From Linepithema humile (taxonomy: Eukaryota; Arthropoda; Insecta; Hymenoptera; Formicidae): DNA of 64,000 bases. Location of the stretch: contig NC_090132.1 of assembly GCF_040581485.1 (NCBI RefSeq), positions 9,125,001 through 9,189,000 of the forward strand, in the 5' to 3' direction. The notes below the pieces were generated by a model, which had not been told where the DNA came from, searched no databases, and saw only the letters and a list, made by a program, of their open reading frames with translations. Positions 1-12,844 of the stretch are shown here, piece by piece (the stretch's first letter is position 1; each line of letters begins with the position of its first letter). Both the position numbers and the translations under genes were made by a program.

Positions 1-3000
1 TATTGCGAAATAATGCGCCGATGACAAAAGAAACATCGAAATTTTCATCGCGTTATGCAACTGTTATTTTGATTGTGCGCGCCAACGTTTATTTCGAATG
101 ATACACAATTGAGTATTTTACTTCGTCGCAAAGTCACTTGAAAAACGTGCGATAAGATCTCGTGCTCAATTGTGAAAAATGGGAATTGCACGGTGGTATT
201 TTCCTGTACGGTGATACTTATATATCATTTATCTGCACGATATGTAACGGAGGAATTATAGTTTGTTTTAAATTCAACAGCGCTCTCTCGGAGTACATCA
301 TTATCTTTCGGTCTAAATTTCTAACATCCTGCGTTTGTAAAATGAAAATAATAAGATTGCAGGGTTTAACAATGATTCAATAACTTTGTTACGTAAATCC
401 CTTACGTATTGATCAGAGACGCTTCGCGAATTTGGGACACCGAAATTTCTGCACGAGGTCATATCATTTGGCAGACCTGTGCATCTCTTTTACGCTTCAA
501 ATTTGCGATTAGTTTTATATATTATTCGGAAAATTCGTACATTTGTGTAAATTTACTCGTAACATCACTTATTTTTTTATTTTATTAAAAGTATTGTACT
601 TTTCTCGCGTTTCGTTAATTTGCCAATATGAAATAAAACAAAACTTAATCCGTGATATCAAATAATTTGTCAAATAATTTTAATTTTGAAAGTGGTATAC
701 TTTTTAATATGAAAAATGCTATTTATTTCCTTAGAAAAATATTTATTTTTTAATTTTCTTGAAGCATTGGAATAAACATAAAAATTTATATTATATTATA
801 ATTGTGTATTATTTGCTCATTTACTTAAAAGCATTCTTTGACTGCAAATATGAAAATTCGTATTATATATCAATTTTAAATTAACATTTAAATTTTGATT
901 TCACGGATTATTCTGCGTAATTTAATAATTACACATGATTGCCGATAAATTTCTTGCTTTTTTTTATTAATGAGAATATTATTTACCTTAAGTGTGTAAT
1001 GGAGAAGAATCGGAAATGTGTTCACCAAGGATACAGCGCGATAGATGAAACGATTACACGCGTTGCTCGGAAGGACGATGACGTTAAACGTTTTTTTTTT
1101 TGTTCTTTTTTTGTAACATTCGCTTATGCACTGCGGTGCACTGCGCGTGTGGTTGCACTTGCTTTGACACAGCGTAATTTCGCGCGACTAACGTCGCCAG
1201 GAGACTCTCGTCACTGTTTGACTTTGCCTCCTATTCTCCCCCTTTTTCAGCACTCTGCTCGTGCTTATCTGCGTCTTCTAATACATCGAATTAGACAAGC
1301 GCGAGAGAGACTTTAGGAAGACGAGCGTCAAGTACGAAATAACGAGATATAGTGCGAGATGCGCACTTTGTTTCAATGTAACGAGATGCAAACGAATCCT
1401 CGGAAGCATTCTGCTGCATGAAATTGCAATTTCAAACGGCTGTGGCGATAACATTTTTCAATGTCAGTGCTTCTGCTGACTCATTGTGATCATAAATTTG
1501 TAAAAATTAAATGATTAATGATGAATTAATGATGGAAATTGAGATAAAAATTAATTGGTACATTTTTTTTAAGTGAAGAATTAGTTTTTAAATGCCTTTT
1601 TACTCTTTTCTATTGGTAGCTACACGTCGCGATGTTGGCAATAGTATTTTTATTAAGATGCTTGTTTTATAGGAAAATCTATAACAATTTTGTACAATAA
1701 ATTTCTGTCAATTTTTTAAAATCATTAATTTTTTTTAGTTTTTTAAACGATTATAAAACAAGATAAAATATTTGTTTATGTTTTATTCGAAATAAACGCT
1801 GATATTCAAAACGACAGTTGCATAAGGCGCAAAAATTCTTATGATTCTTTCGTAAATGGCGCATTATTTCGCAGTAATATTACTGTTTGTATATTCGTGC
1901 AACATGAATTCCGATAGCATAATCTGAATATCGATATCGGGTAAGCTCGGGCGGAAGACAAGGACGGAGAACTGTGCTCGAATAATAAATTGGTGGCGTG
2001 TATAAATGTAGGAAAATGATAGATGATAAATGGATACAACTATAATTTATTCTACAGCTTTATTCTGCCATTTTCCAAAAGCATTATGCAAATGTATTTT
2101 TGTGATACAAACTTTCCAACAATAATAATGTTGACTATTTTACGGATGAGATTTTTGCTTTAGTGAGATGTATGTTATTTATACACTTTACTTCTTGTAT
2201 GAATAATACATTTTACATTTGAAATTTTTATTCCCGACTGCTGCTAAAATCATGGCAAAAACGACGAGTACACGTTTCACGGAGGTCGATTTTTACGTCA
2301 TCAGTAGAATTTGACGCCCAACTTTACAGATAATGTAATATCGCAATTTTCTCATTGAGTCTTTGTAAACGATGTGAAGGATGCGTATCGTACAATAGTT
2401 TGAAGAACGTCATTTACCAAAAATAATTCATCGTGATATTTCATGTCACATTATAAACGAGGTTGCATGACGATAATACACGCGGTATCGCATCGGGGGT
2501 GACGAGCGGGTGACTCGTGAAACGTCACTGTTGTACTGTCAATCGGATGAAATGCATGTAATCTGTAATACGCTGTAGCATTATGCATGAATAAATGCAA
2601 ATACGTATTATTAAATGCATGGAGGGTGTTGCATCACTGCAGCTGGATATAATGCGTCAAGAGGTGTAGAAAATGCATTATAAATCGGGATGCGAAATCA
2701 TTTCTATTTAAAAGAAATTATACTATGGGCGGATAGACGGAATTTAATTAAATACCATAAAAATTGAAAATTTTACTAATTGTTTTAATTTAAAAAAATA
2801 TTAATTGTACACGCGTGGATAATACGCAGCACAACAATATATATATCTCGTTGCTTTTAATCATTTTTTTAAAATAACATTGCTGCAGATATGATATTGT
2901 AGAATTCCTGTTTTTAGAATTTAATATAAAAGAATAAAATTCAGTGTTTTAATTTTAATTCTTTTTTATACACTTTGATGAATTTTTTAATGAATATTAA

Positions 3001-4600
3001 ACAGGTAGATTTTTTTATGTACAGAGGGATGTGAAACAATTTAAAATTTTATGCATTATGCATTGTCACACGTGTGTATTTATCTATATATACGATGCGT
3101 TATCGTCGTCCGCGATGACATAACGTTTCTAACATGTCAAAACAGCGTAACGCTTCTAACATGTCAAAACAACATTATGTATGTACCAGAACTTTGGTGA
3201 TCGCTTGCACTTCCTGTGTTTCCAAGTAACACTTGGAATTATGCGAGATTAAAAAAAATTCTCGTCATCCTGCAGTTTGCAGCACGTGCCCGCACTATTT
3301 ATTGTTTTTTAAAATCATTCAAGTATGCGAGACTCATGAGGAAAACGGATAATTAATTCTGCTGAATAAATAAACGAAAGTGTTTGTCGGGGGATTGAAT
3401 GTCAGAATTAGGATTACTTCATTTGCATTAATTATAAATTTTTGCGCATTATTAAAAAAGAGATTAAATTGCTATAAAACTAATATCGTAACAAAATTGA
3501 AAGATTTTTCTTATTTAGAATGCTGCAATGCTGCCTTGAAACGCATACGTCACAATTGGCGAATACGATCGTCATAAAGTTTATATCGATAGTATTTCTA
3601 TCATTATTTATATAGTTCGTCGCACAATCCGTTCTTATCGCGATAAAATCAATGTTTAACATGTAAACATTATCTTAGATAATATCATAAAACTTGCAAG
3701 ACTTCCTTGTATAACGTACATGTTGATGTCATTGCTTGCTTGCGACTTGATGTTCATACGACAAAATGCAATAATTTAATACTCTCGGGGTTAAAAACGT
3801 AACACACGAGAGGGTAACAGAAAAAAAAACAATAAATAGTTTCGAGAAAAACATAAAACATAAAAATTACATATAATTACGTGTAATTATACGTAATTTA
3901 GTATTTAATTTATTTAAGTTATTAAATTTAATTATACTATAACTATATACATAATTTTTTCGTACTTATACGTACATTACATACACTTGAACGAAAAAAA
4001 AAATTGTTTTGTTCAGATTTTCACACGTGTTCGTCGTTAGACGCTTACGTAATTTTAAAAGCGACGCAGGAAGGAAGATCTTAATGGGAAGGCGACACCT
4101 GAGAATAGGCGTGAATTATTACGAGTGGAAGAATTGTGCGCGCTGCGTGCTCGTGCTTGTTAATTTATAGTCGGCGTATAACGTATGTAAGGCATCACTC
4201 TTCGGTCACCGTATATATATGTTGTTCCTTTACATGCGACACATGTCAATTAGGTCACGGCTCGCGCGTTCTATTTCGGGAAGAGCAGGAGGGAAGAACC
4301 CTCTTCTCCCACACGCGATAGAGATTCATTTCTATCAATTCGTTTCTGTACTCGTCCCGCACGTTCAATCGACTTTAATTCCCGCCACGCATCGTCCATT
4401 TATGTCATTAGCCCCGTTTCATTTGACACTCGATCTACAACGACAATCTCCAATTAATATATATCTGCAGCGACGACGTCCCGCGAACCGCGCCGCCTCT
4501 AATCGCGCCCGCTTTCTCTCCTCTTGCATTATTCCGCGCTTTTAATGCATCATTCATTTAAGCGGCAGCGCGCGATAAATTGCCGGCATATCGATTTCAG
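1..4600. other. AT-rich non-coding stretch at left edge
   Basis: I see no convincing coding exon here. The sequence is strongly AT-rich with many short homopolymer runs, and the open frames present are short, of biased composition and lack paired splice signals. The last few hundred bases (about 4130-4600) become GC-richer as the candidate exon at 4601 is approached. The stretch could be an intron or intergenic DNA of a plus-strand gene that begins outside the window. Confidence 0.5.
3121..3174. repeat. 27-bp tandem duplication
   Basis: Two head-to-tail 27-base units (3121-3147 and 3148-3174) share the core TTCTAACATGTCAAAACA and differ at only a few positions. It is a simple local duplication with no evident function. 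Confidence 0.7.
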
Positions 4601-6474
4601 AACACAGCGTCTTACAGTATGAAAGAGCAAAACGAGCAGAGGATGACAGATATAGAGGACATTGACTCGCCGGGCATGGGTATTCGTGTGAGAACTACCG
4701 CCCCGGTGTGTTACGGGAGGAACATGACATTTCCTCGGCCGACTTCGTCTTACGCACATAGACACGAACTTCCAGCTATAGTGACCGAGGGAGAGAGCTG
4801 CAGGCTTCTTGCCGAGGTAAGGGACAACGCGATTACACGTGCACACCGACACCTCCGGCAACTTTAATCTCGCATTTAGGCTCGGTTACGGCAGCGGCTC
4901 GGTGTATCTCGCGCTCTAGACTCAACTTTCTTAATTAAATTTTCTTTGTCCGCCCGCAACGCAAGCCGAGCAACTGTAATCTAGAATAGCGCAAATTGCT
5001 TAACCCGGTCTTATTTAATATCCGAGCTCTCGGTGCAACCGAGTCAGACCAGTTGCGGAACTAAATATATATATATATGTGTGTGTGTATATTTTTTTTT
5101 TGTTTTCACGCGCCAGAGAGTCTCGCGTTTTCTCCTCATCGTAACGCTCGATTTACTATCGCCTCGGTTAGGCCCCGCGATTAGCGCGCACCACTTCCGC
5201 GAGAATTAGATTATGCAAGAGATATCTTTGCTCTTTGGTTCGCAGCAACAAGAGGGCAATTCTTGCAGCGACGGCCAATTGTCGGGCGTAATGCCGGACG
5301 TAGCGATGGCGACGGCCTCCTTCGGCGCTTTGCATTTAATCGAGGAGCAGGAACTGGAATTGGATCTCGGTGACGGGGCGTCGCACCTCTTGCCGCACGT
5401 TTCCCCATCGAGCGGCGGAAGCATCGAGGCGGCGGCGCACCGGTCGTCGCTTCCTCATCAGCATCAAAGACACTTCTCCGGCCCGCCGCCCCCACCGTAT
5501 GTGTATCATCGTGCTGGCACTGCCTTACCGAGGTTTATTTGAAATTTATATACAATGTGTGGAAGCGAACAACGTGGCAACTACTGATCCCCCCCCCTCC
5601 CCCTCCCCCTGCGCCACCCTCTTTTTCCTCCCGCCCTCACCCCCCTCAACCCTCTCTTCCGCCCCTTATTATTACATAGTCAGCTATCGTAGCGTTTATC
5701 GATCAAACCTTGTTATTGCGGGTACAAATTTACTACAAGGATAATTGTATGTACATTTTATTTAAAGCAAGCTTTTAAAGAAGGTAGAAAGTACTTGGTT
5801 TAAGATTATCTTGTAATCTCATCAAATCTGGAAGTTACATACTGTGGAAAAACGAAAATGCAAAAAAGAACTCACCGCTTACCGAGTACGATGCAATTTT
5901 CGCGGACGCGTATACGGAGCATACGGATGTTTCACTGTAGAATATATATATTATATATATATTATATGCATACATATATATACACTGTGTATGTATGTAT
6001 GTATAGATGTAATAACTAAGTGCAATCGTGTAAGGGACAAAAAAAATGCGATTGTGATTTATACATATAAATATGTAATCGTGATATGTGTATGTGAGTG
6101 TACTTATGCGGGCGCGTGCGTGTATGCGTGTGTGTGCGTGCGTGTGGTAGGGAATAACGTGTATCCGTGGTTCTGACTCCGAAGTGTCAAGACTGTTAGC
6201 AAGAAAGTTTCCAAAAGAAAGAGGAACAATGTACGAGATTTTGAATAAATCGCGCCTTGTCACATCCATCACCTTCACTCCGCATAATGATACGAGGGGG
6301 GAAAGTGAAAGTGTCATGTTATTCCTCGGCGATTTTGCGTCTTTCCGGCACGCGGAAAGCGCGGCGGCGACTTTGCGCGAATGGAGCTGCGAAGCGCTTG
6401 ATGACATTTTACCATGCTAAACTTTTTAATTTTTCCTCTCTTCTAGGGCAGTTTCGATGTATGACGGGCTATAG
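4601..6474 (+). CDS. Candidate 3' end of an unrecognised plus-strand gene (three exons)
   Basis: Three GC-rich open segments join in phase. Exon A is 4601-4816 (acceptor TTTCAG, donor GAG|GTAAGG, phase 0). Exon B is 5210-5496 (acceptor TTAG, donor CC|GTATGT, phase 2). Exon C is 6447-6474, after a strong pyrimidine tract ending TTCTAG, and stops at TAG. An in-frame ATG lies at 4619, but exon A may instead be internal, with earlier exons outside the window. The joined product has acidic/Leu (about LIEEQELELDLGDGASHLL), His/Ser-rich and polyproline segments and ends AVSMYDGL. I do not recognise the family and see no transmembrane segment, catalytic motif or Cys-rich domain. It could be the low-complexity cytoplasmic tail of a larger protein. 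The acceptor of exon B has a poor pyrimidine tract, so the model may be wrong in detail or entirely spurious. Confidence 0.42.
5939..6150. repeat. TA/TATG/TG simple-repeat block
   Basis: A run of (TA)n at 5941-5990 passes into (TATG)n and, after a short unique stretch, into TG/CG-rich (GTGT, GCGTGT) repeats at about 6080-6150. It lies in the putative intron between candidate exons B and C. Confidence 0.7.
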
Positions 6475-9400
6475 TAAGACTGTAAGTATATAAGAGAAAT
6501 CCAATCGATAAAACATATATCGCGCGCTTAGAGATGACGTCCGGGGTGCCTCGGGTCGTAAAAAGCGTGCGTGACGTCTACGATATTTAATGGGTTAATT
6601 AATTATCGCTAAGTGCCCGGGTGCATGAGAATTTTCTAAGAAAAAATTTTCCATGAATTTAAATGTACGCCTCCACCGGCCTTGCCGCCGCGGCTTGATT
6701 GTAATATATCTGCAAACAGGGTACATACTATACGGGGTGACCCAGAAGTCGCGTATTGTTTTTAAACAATACCCGGTTGATCGTGAAAAAAATGAGATTA
6801 ACTTCGAACCACACGAATGAGTGGATATTAGAAGCTTCTGAAACAAAATAAGTTTGGAGGAAAAGAAAAAAAAAACGGAAATCTTTATTCTTCAACTAGT
6901 CTGTTAGTAGAATTTAACTGAAGAAAATTTAAATTTCTAATTTAGAGATAATAATTAGAGAGAGAGAAAGAGAGAGAAAGAGCATACATCAAAATCGTAA
7001 TAATTGACATTTAAAGAGATTATATCTAATTAAATTCTTGCTAATTAAGAAAAAGTTGACTATAAATTTGTCAAAAAAAAAAAAAAAAAAAGTCTAGTCA
7101 AGGCAAAGTTTGCTTCTGGATCAGCGTGTACATTTTGTTCCGCTAAAGTCATATATATTTAAGAGGTCAGACTTTGTATGAATTATGCCGCACAATACAG
7201 AACTGTGGGAAACATGCCACTTTCACTTTCGCTGAAGCAACAACGATTAGGCGGGAATTAATCACTTGAAACGTACAGATGTAAGATTAATATTGACGGA
7301 TAGAAACTATTCTTTATTTAATATGGCCCCTCTGTGTCGACGTGGAATATAATTATTATTAAGATACTCGATATAGAGCTTGTTTTTAAACTATATATTC
7401 AAGGAATTCGTTTACCGTCCTTACGTTAGATATTTGAATTATTATTTCCTGTGTATACCGACAGCTGCGTTTAATTAAATAATTTTTTATTGTATTATAT
7501 GCATTTTGTTATATTCCTTAGAGAAAGGTGCATTTTGTCTTAGACAGAAATAAAAATCGACGTTGTCGGCGCTGTTATGTAGCTGCCGACATAAATTGTG
7601 ATATTATTCGAAAAAATTATTGGTTTGATCATTGTGATTTATAATAAATTTATCTCTTACAACTTGAATTAGAAAGATATATTATTATGTAAAATATCGT
7701 TAACTGTACGCGATTCATAAGCTATAAATACCGATTGTCTGCTTTGTAAAGTGTGTCATCGCGTTTATCTATCTATCTTGCGAATTGTAAAATTACTTAA
7801 ATTTGTCAAACGATATTGAATCGTGAATCCACGGATTGTATCAAATAATGTAATATCAGCTGCGATAGTAGTTCGTGAATCCACGATCGATTGGCAATGT
7901 TATAATTTAAAGCAACACTAGACCAACTTTTAAGACCAGAATAAAAGAATAGTTATCACGTAGATAGATTAATACTGTATAGACTGAAATATATCGCGAG
8001 AGTAGTATTTTGACATTCTGTATAGTTTCTGTATTGCAAAAGAAAAAGAGATAATTAAGATGTCAACATTCGAACATTTAAAATTCTTTATTTCCTTTTA
8101 AAATTATTAATTTATAAGCTATCGAGAAATTCTGATTATGTTCGCTGAAAAATAAAATTTTCGGACAGTTTATCTTTTTTATGACTCACACAATAGGTGA
8201 TTCGCGTAGATATATATTTAAAAAAAAAGGTTTAATAAATATTTCAGAATGGAAAAGTTTGCTATTTTTCTTCTATTCCTAGCAATTCATTATGTAACAT
8301 CCTGCAAAATTGCGATATTTATTCCCATATTCACATCTCTACATTCGCTACATTTAGAAAATACAAGGATTGTATAATCGTTCAATGAACATTTGCTCAG
8401 CAGAAATCCGTTTTCTGAATAAAAAAAAAAAATAGCTGGTTGAAATATATATATTCTTAATACTGCGTCAGTTTATCGGTGGCTGCATAATTTCTCGCAG
8501 ATTTTCGTAACGCGTTAATGCGATAATGATCGTCCATTATCTATTATTTTCGGAAATTTTTTGTTCAACATTTGCATTCTCTGAAATAATAAACATATTA
8601 ATTAAAGGAGCACATTTTGGTTTTAGCGTGAAATACTTGATAATTAATATACAGTACATATAATACATGTATTAAAACGGATACTTAATGAAATAGGACT
8701 TTGCAACACTATTGCTTACACCAAATTTATGCGGAAGTGTTGTACATATTCAGAGAAGCGAGGAATATTGCGCGACAAAATCCAGCTTCCCCATATTCGC
8801 TTTTGACGTCATAATACCACTACGCTTACGTGCTCACAACGGATGGGCGACTGCACAGCATAATTCAGCATAAAGTTCTCCGCGACGACTTGTGCCATTT
8901 GAGAGAAAATTCTTGTCGCCTGTACATTTTTACTGTTGCACAAAAATAGCTTACCGCGTGGAGCTTATCAAGGAGCGTAATCCAGTGTTACAAGTAAACA
9001 AATTCACTGTGAATAGTAAGCAGCTAGAAATAAATAGGATGCGATTTTAATCTTTTTTCGCGCAACTTAAGATTTCTTAAAATATATATAATTTCTTAAA
9101 ATGCACTCAGACATGGAGTCATGAAGTTCAGTGGCTCCCCGTGGCTTCAGTTTGTTCTAGATCGGGATTACGCGAAATATCGATAGATATCGATGGATTT
9201 GTTAATATTTTTTCACAAAAAAAATGCAGTAAACAAGTTTTATTTGAAAGTAAGATTTTATAATACCTCTCTGATAAATCCAAAAAATTATTTATTTAAA
9301 TATTAATTAGTTTGAGAAATATCACTAATTCCGGAATATTGAAGATTTTATTTGGATTTTATTTCGTTCGATTGCATCAACTCACAACTCATAATTTAAT

Positions 9401-10686
9401 GATATTACGTATAGAGTGACAGATAAATTTGAAAAGTTGTTATACGATATTCCTCGATATTTTTTTTAGAAAAAAATTACTCCATAAACCGAAGAGTTTA
9501 TTAATGCGATCCAAGTCGCAAATTGTGGTACATTCTATGTTTAGCACCAATATAATATGCGTAAATTATAGTTCTGGTAACTACATTTCGAGCACATTCG
9601 ACAGCAATTTCGCTCTCATGATGAGGTAAGAGGTCTGTAATGACTGAATTGTATTTACATATCGTTATAATCCTCTTAAGCATTCAAGTGTAATATAAAT
9701 GTTTAACTTTTTTGGGCCATTTGGCTTTATTTCGAGACATTGATTTGGAAAGCTGAAAGCTAATTTTAAGATCCAGAATATATTTATAACAAGATACGAG
9801 AAATAACGAGATGACACTATAAAATTCATATTACGTTTACCAAATGTTTTTATAATTTTCACAGTATTGTGAGAGCAGAAACAACATCAGGTGAAATAAA
9901 TCTGCGTTTAAGAAATTCGTGGATATAAAATCACAACTTTGCAACTTTTCAACGTTGAGGATTTAGACATTAAATTCTTATCTCGCGCTGTATTCGATTT
10001 TTAAAATGTTTGTCGTATTATCTTGCATATTTATTTTTAAAATGTCGAGGCCGTGTACAGATAAAGATATAAAAATATGTATCTGATTATTTCGAGATAA
10101 CTGGAAGCCTTTGGAATGCGCACGAGCAATATGAAACAATGCATGCAATAATTGTGTGCTACAATTCCTTTTCTCAATATAAATTGAATACGATAAAGAG
10201 GAAAGATTCAGTGATAGATTTTAATTACGCTGAATGTTTATTTCTCTGCAAAACAACGCTAGTCATACATCGGTAAATAGTACACCAATTTATTGTAATT
10301 GCATTAATTTGTATATATGCGTTTATGTTAATTCTAAAAAAAATTTAGGAAATTGTCATAAGGCATAATTTGAGTCTTGCATCCGACATCTTTTATTTTT
10401 ACTGCGAAAAATCGGCACATTACGGATGCTGCAATTATATCACTTATCATCTATCACTATCAAAGAATTTTACGGCATTATAACAAAGTAACAAATACGT
10501 TATATCTAAATTAATTATAATTAATATGCGCAGTACTGTGGCTTTTTTAACTCTTCACCCCTCCTTTCGTCTGTTTCTGCAATATAATATAAATAAATCA
10601 GATTTCTCGTAATGTCGATGTTGCATCGTAAATCTATGTATTTAAAATAGTATTAATCAGTTTAAATAATTTAGTTTTTGTATCAT
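6475..10686. other. AT-rich interval between two convergent genes
   Basis: I see no supportable gene. The interval separates the plus-strand candidate gene ending at 6474 from the minus-strand apolipophorin stop codon at 10687, so it should hold both 3' UTRs. A GA-rich run lies at 6957-6981 and an A run at about 7073-7091. The 13-base sequence TCGTGAATCCACG occurs twice near 7820-7890. Nothing else stands out. Confidence 0.5.
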
Positions 10687-12844
10687 TTATTGGTATGAAA
10701 TATGGAAATTTACCGCGAGCTGTTCCTTCTCTTTGCGATCCACGATCTTACAACGAGCACGTCCGCCAAGTCCTTTAGCCTGTTCGCACTTGCAATCCTG
10801 TTCGAGCTCGACACTCGTGAGACCCTCGGCTATTCTTCGAGCGGTGACCTGCGCGAACTGTTTCTTCTGATTCGATTTAGCATCCACCAAGTTATTGGAA
10901 CTGAACGCCGCTCCACCAGACTGCAATAACATTATATTGCAATATCGTTTGTCACTATTTATCACCCGTTCATCACGTATTTATAGTGATAATATGGGAA
11001 TAAATGCAATTGTATATGTAGAATGCTTATTTATCAATTTCTTTTTAAAAATTTAAAACTACCTCTGTTTTGAAATATTGTTGAAATAATTCTCTTATTT
11101 TGATTTACTTACCGCGACAGCGAAATCGGCACACACGTCAGCGGTAGGTAGAACCAAGTTGTTTCTGAGCTCGTCATTTCCGTTCAGCGGTCTCTTTTTA
11201 CTCTCGGCGAACACATACGCGGTATCTTTGTCGTAACCAACAATGTTCTTTTGCGATTTACCAGAAACTTGGATGTCACCGGGGTAGTAAACGTGGTAAT
11301 AGGTCAAACCTAAATCTCGGTATATTTTCTGTCCGATTAGAAGCCTTAGTTGCTGCAACTAAAAGAGAGAAAATGGAATTTTTTGTCAGCGCATCGTAAT
11401 AAACGAATTCATTTATCACAATAAATATTAAAATATCTTACAATTCGTTTTACGCTAGAAAATATTTTCGAAAACACATTTTTCACTGAGTTGCCTCTGG
11501 CAACATTTATTAACTTCAATTGTAGTTTAATTAATTTTTTATTATTCGGAAACAACAAAGAATTAAATTGCAATTAAAGCTAGGAAACATCGATGAAACC
11601 AATTAAAATTGTTACTGTATGGATGGATATATTAATAGAATATAATAATAGAATAACGATATTAAAACAGACAATAAGAGATGGTTGAGTATAAACTCAA
11701 GTGCATTTAAACACGAATAAAGGGAGCTCACCGATAGAGGGAGTGGACTCTTCTCGCATGGGGTAGCTAAAATTCCAACAACAGCTTTGACCGCGCCAGG
11801 TCTGAACGAATAATTAATGGCTTCCTCGTAAGCCTCGGTCAACTCGAAAGTGCCCAATTCCAGATCTAATCTTTGCCCAATGAACTGCAATATCTTCAGG
11901 ATGTCGCCTTCCTTCGCCTCCTGTAAACACACAAGTAATTGCGCGTAACGGAAAGTTCTTAATATCGAATCCGATATTCACGGATAATATCGCGTAACAT
12001 TAAATTACCTCCAGAGTTATAATCGGATCCGTTTCCTCGAATTTGATATTTTTCACGTCGCCTTCGATGTTCAGATTGCCGTTGCTTGTGTAGTGCTGCG
12101 GGTGATTCAAGTGTTCGCCGTAACCAATTAAACCGATGTGTACATCCCTATTAATTAAAATGCGTGATTTTTCAGATGTCTTTTAAACATTTTCACGTTT
12201 GGAAAGAGCGCGATATTTTTCTCTGCAGTTAGAAAAATATCAAGTAACTAAGTTCACTTACGTTATGCCCTGCAGTTTCAGTTCCTCTCTCAGATCAGTT
12301 ATCAACGTGGGAATCAGATCTTTGAAAACTTTCTCATTTTCCGCGGTTTGTTCGATTACCAAAATAATGTCGGCTTGATTCTTTGGAGTCTTGACGCTGA
12401 AGGTATCACCGATAGCGACCGTGTTACCGCCGACCTTACAGTTTGCTGAAATATTACGACATAAATTGATTCTCCAAAGTAATCGGTATGTATTTATTAT
12501 TTAAATTTTACCTTAAAAACAATACTTTATATAAATTCGTAAAAAGTAATTTAATGTTATGCCGAGAAGAAAATTAGATAAATTAAATTTTGATGAAAAC
12601 TGCTCAATTCGCTGCTGCATCAATTTCATATTTAACGTGTTTCGTGAAATATGTAACAGTATAACAATTTAACTTACTGCATTGAGGTGGAATGCTTATT
12701 CCGGGAACAGCTTTATAATAACAAGCGGAGTAATAAGCAACGGCGAGCAAACAAGAAGCTTTCTGTGCGTCAGAAGGATTTTGGTTGGCAGCGATGTCGC
12801 AAGTGTCTCGGTAATGAGTCACATCAACGTAGTTGAAGCAGCCT
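10687..12844 (-). CDS. apolpp: Apolipophorin exons 20-25: C-terminal Cys-rich region and stop
   Basis: Exons 12678-12844, 12262-12445, 12009-12147, 11732-11920, 11113-11358 and 10687-10920 encode the C-terminus. The first carries Cys residues in GCFNY, DTCDIAA, ASCLLAV and SACYYKA, like a C8 module after VWD. Later exons form a compact domain with DIILVIEQTAENEKVF and VHIGLIGYGE, reminiscent of a von Willebrand A-like fold, though I cannot confirm that. The protein ends NFHISYQ with TAA at 10687-10689; an AATAAA sequence overlaps the stop on the minus strand. Confidence 0.9.

Noticed and set aside
939..1316. 125-codon plus-strand frame near the left edge
   Set aside because: No domain, signal or splice context; includes T-run-derived Phe codons and is most likely chance.
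5835..6407. 190-codon minus-strand frame
   Set aside because: Much of it is translated TA/TG simple repeat (Tyr/Ile/Thr/His runs); no support as a gene.
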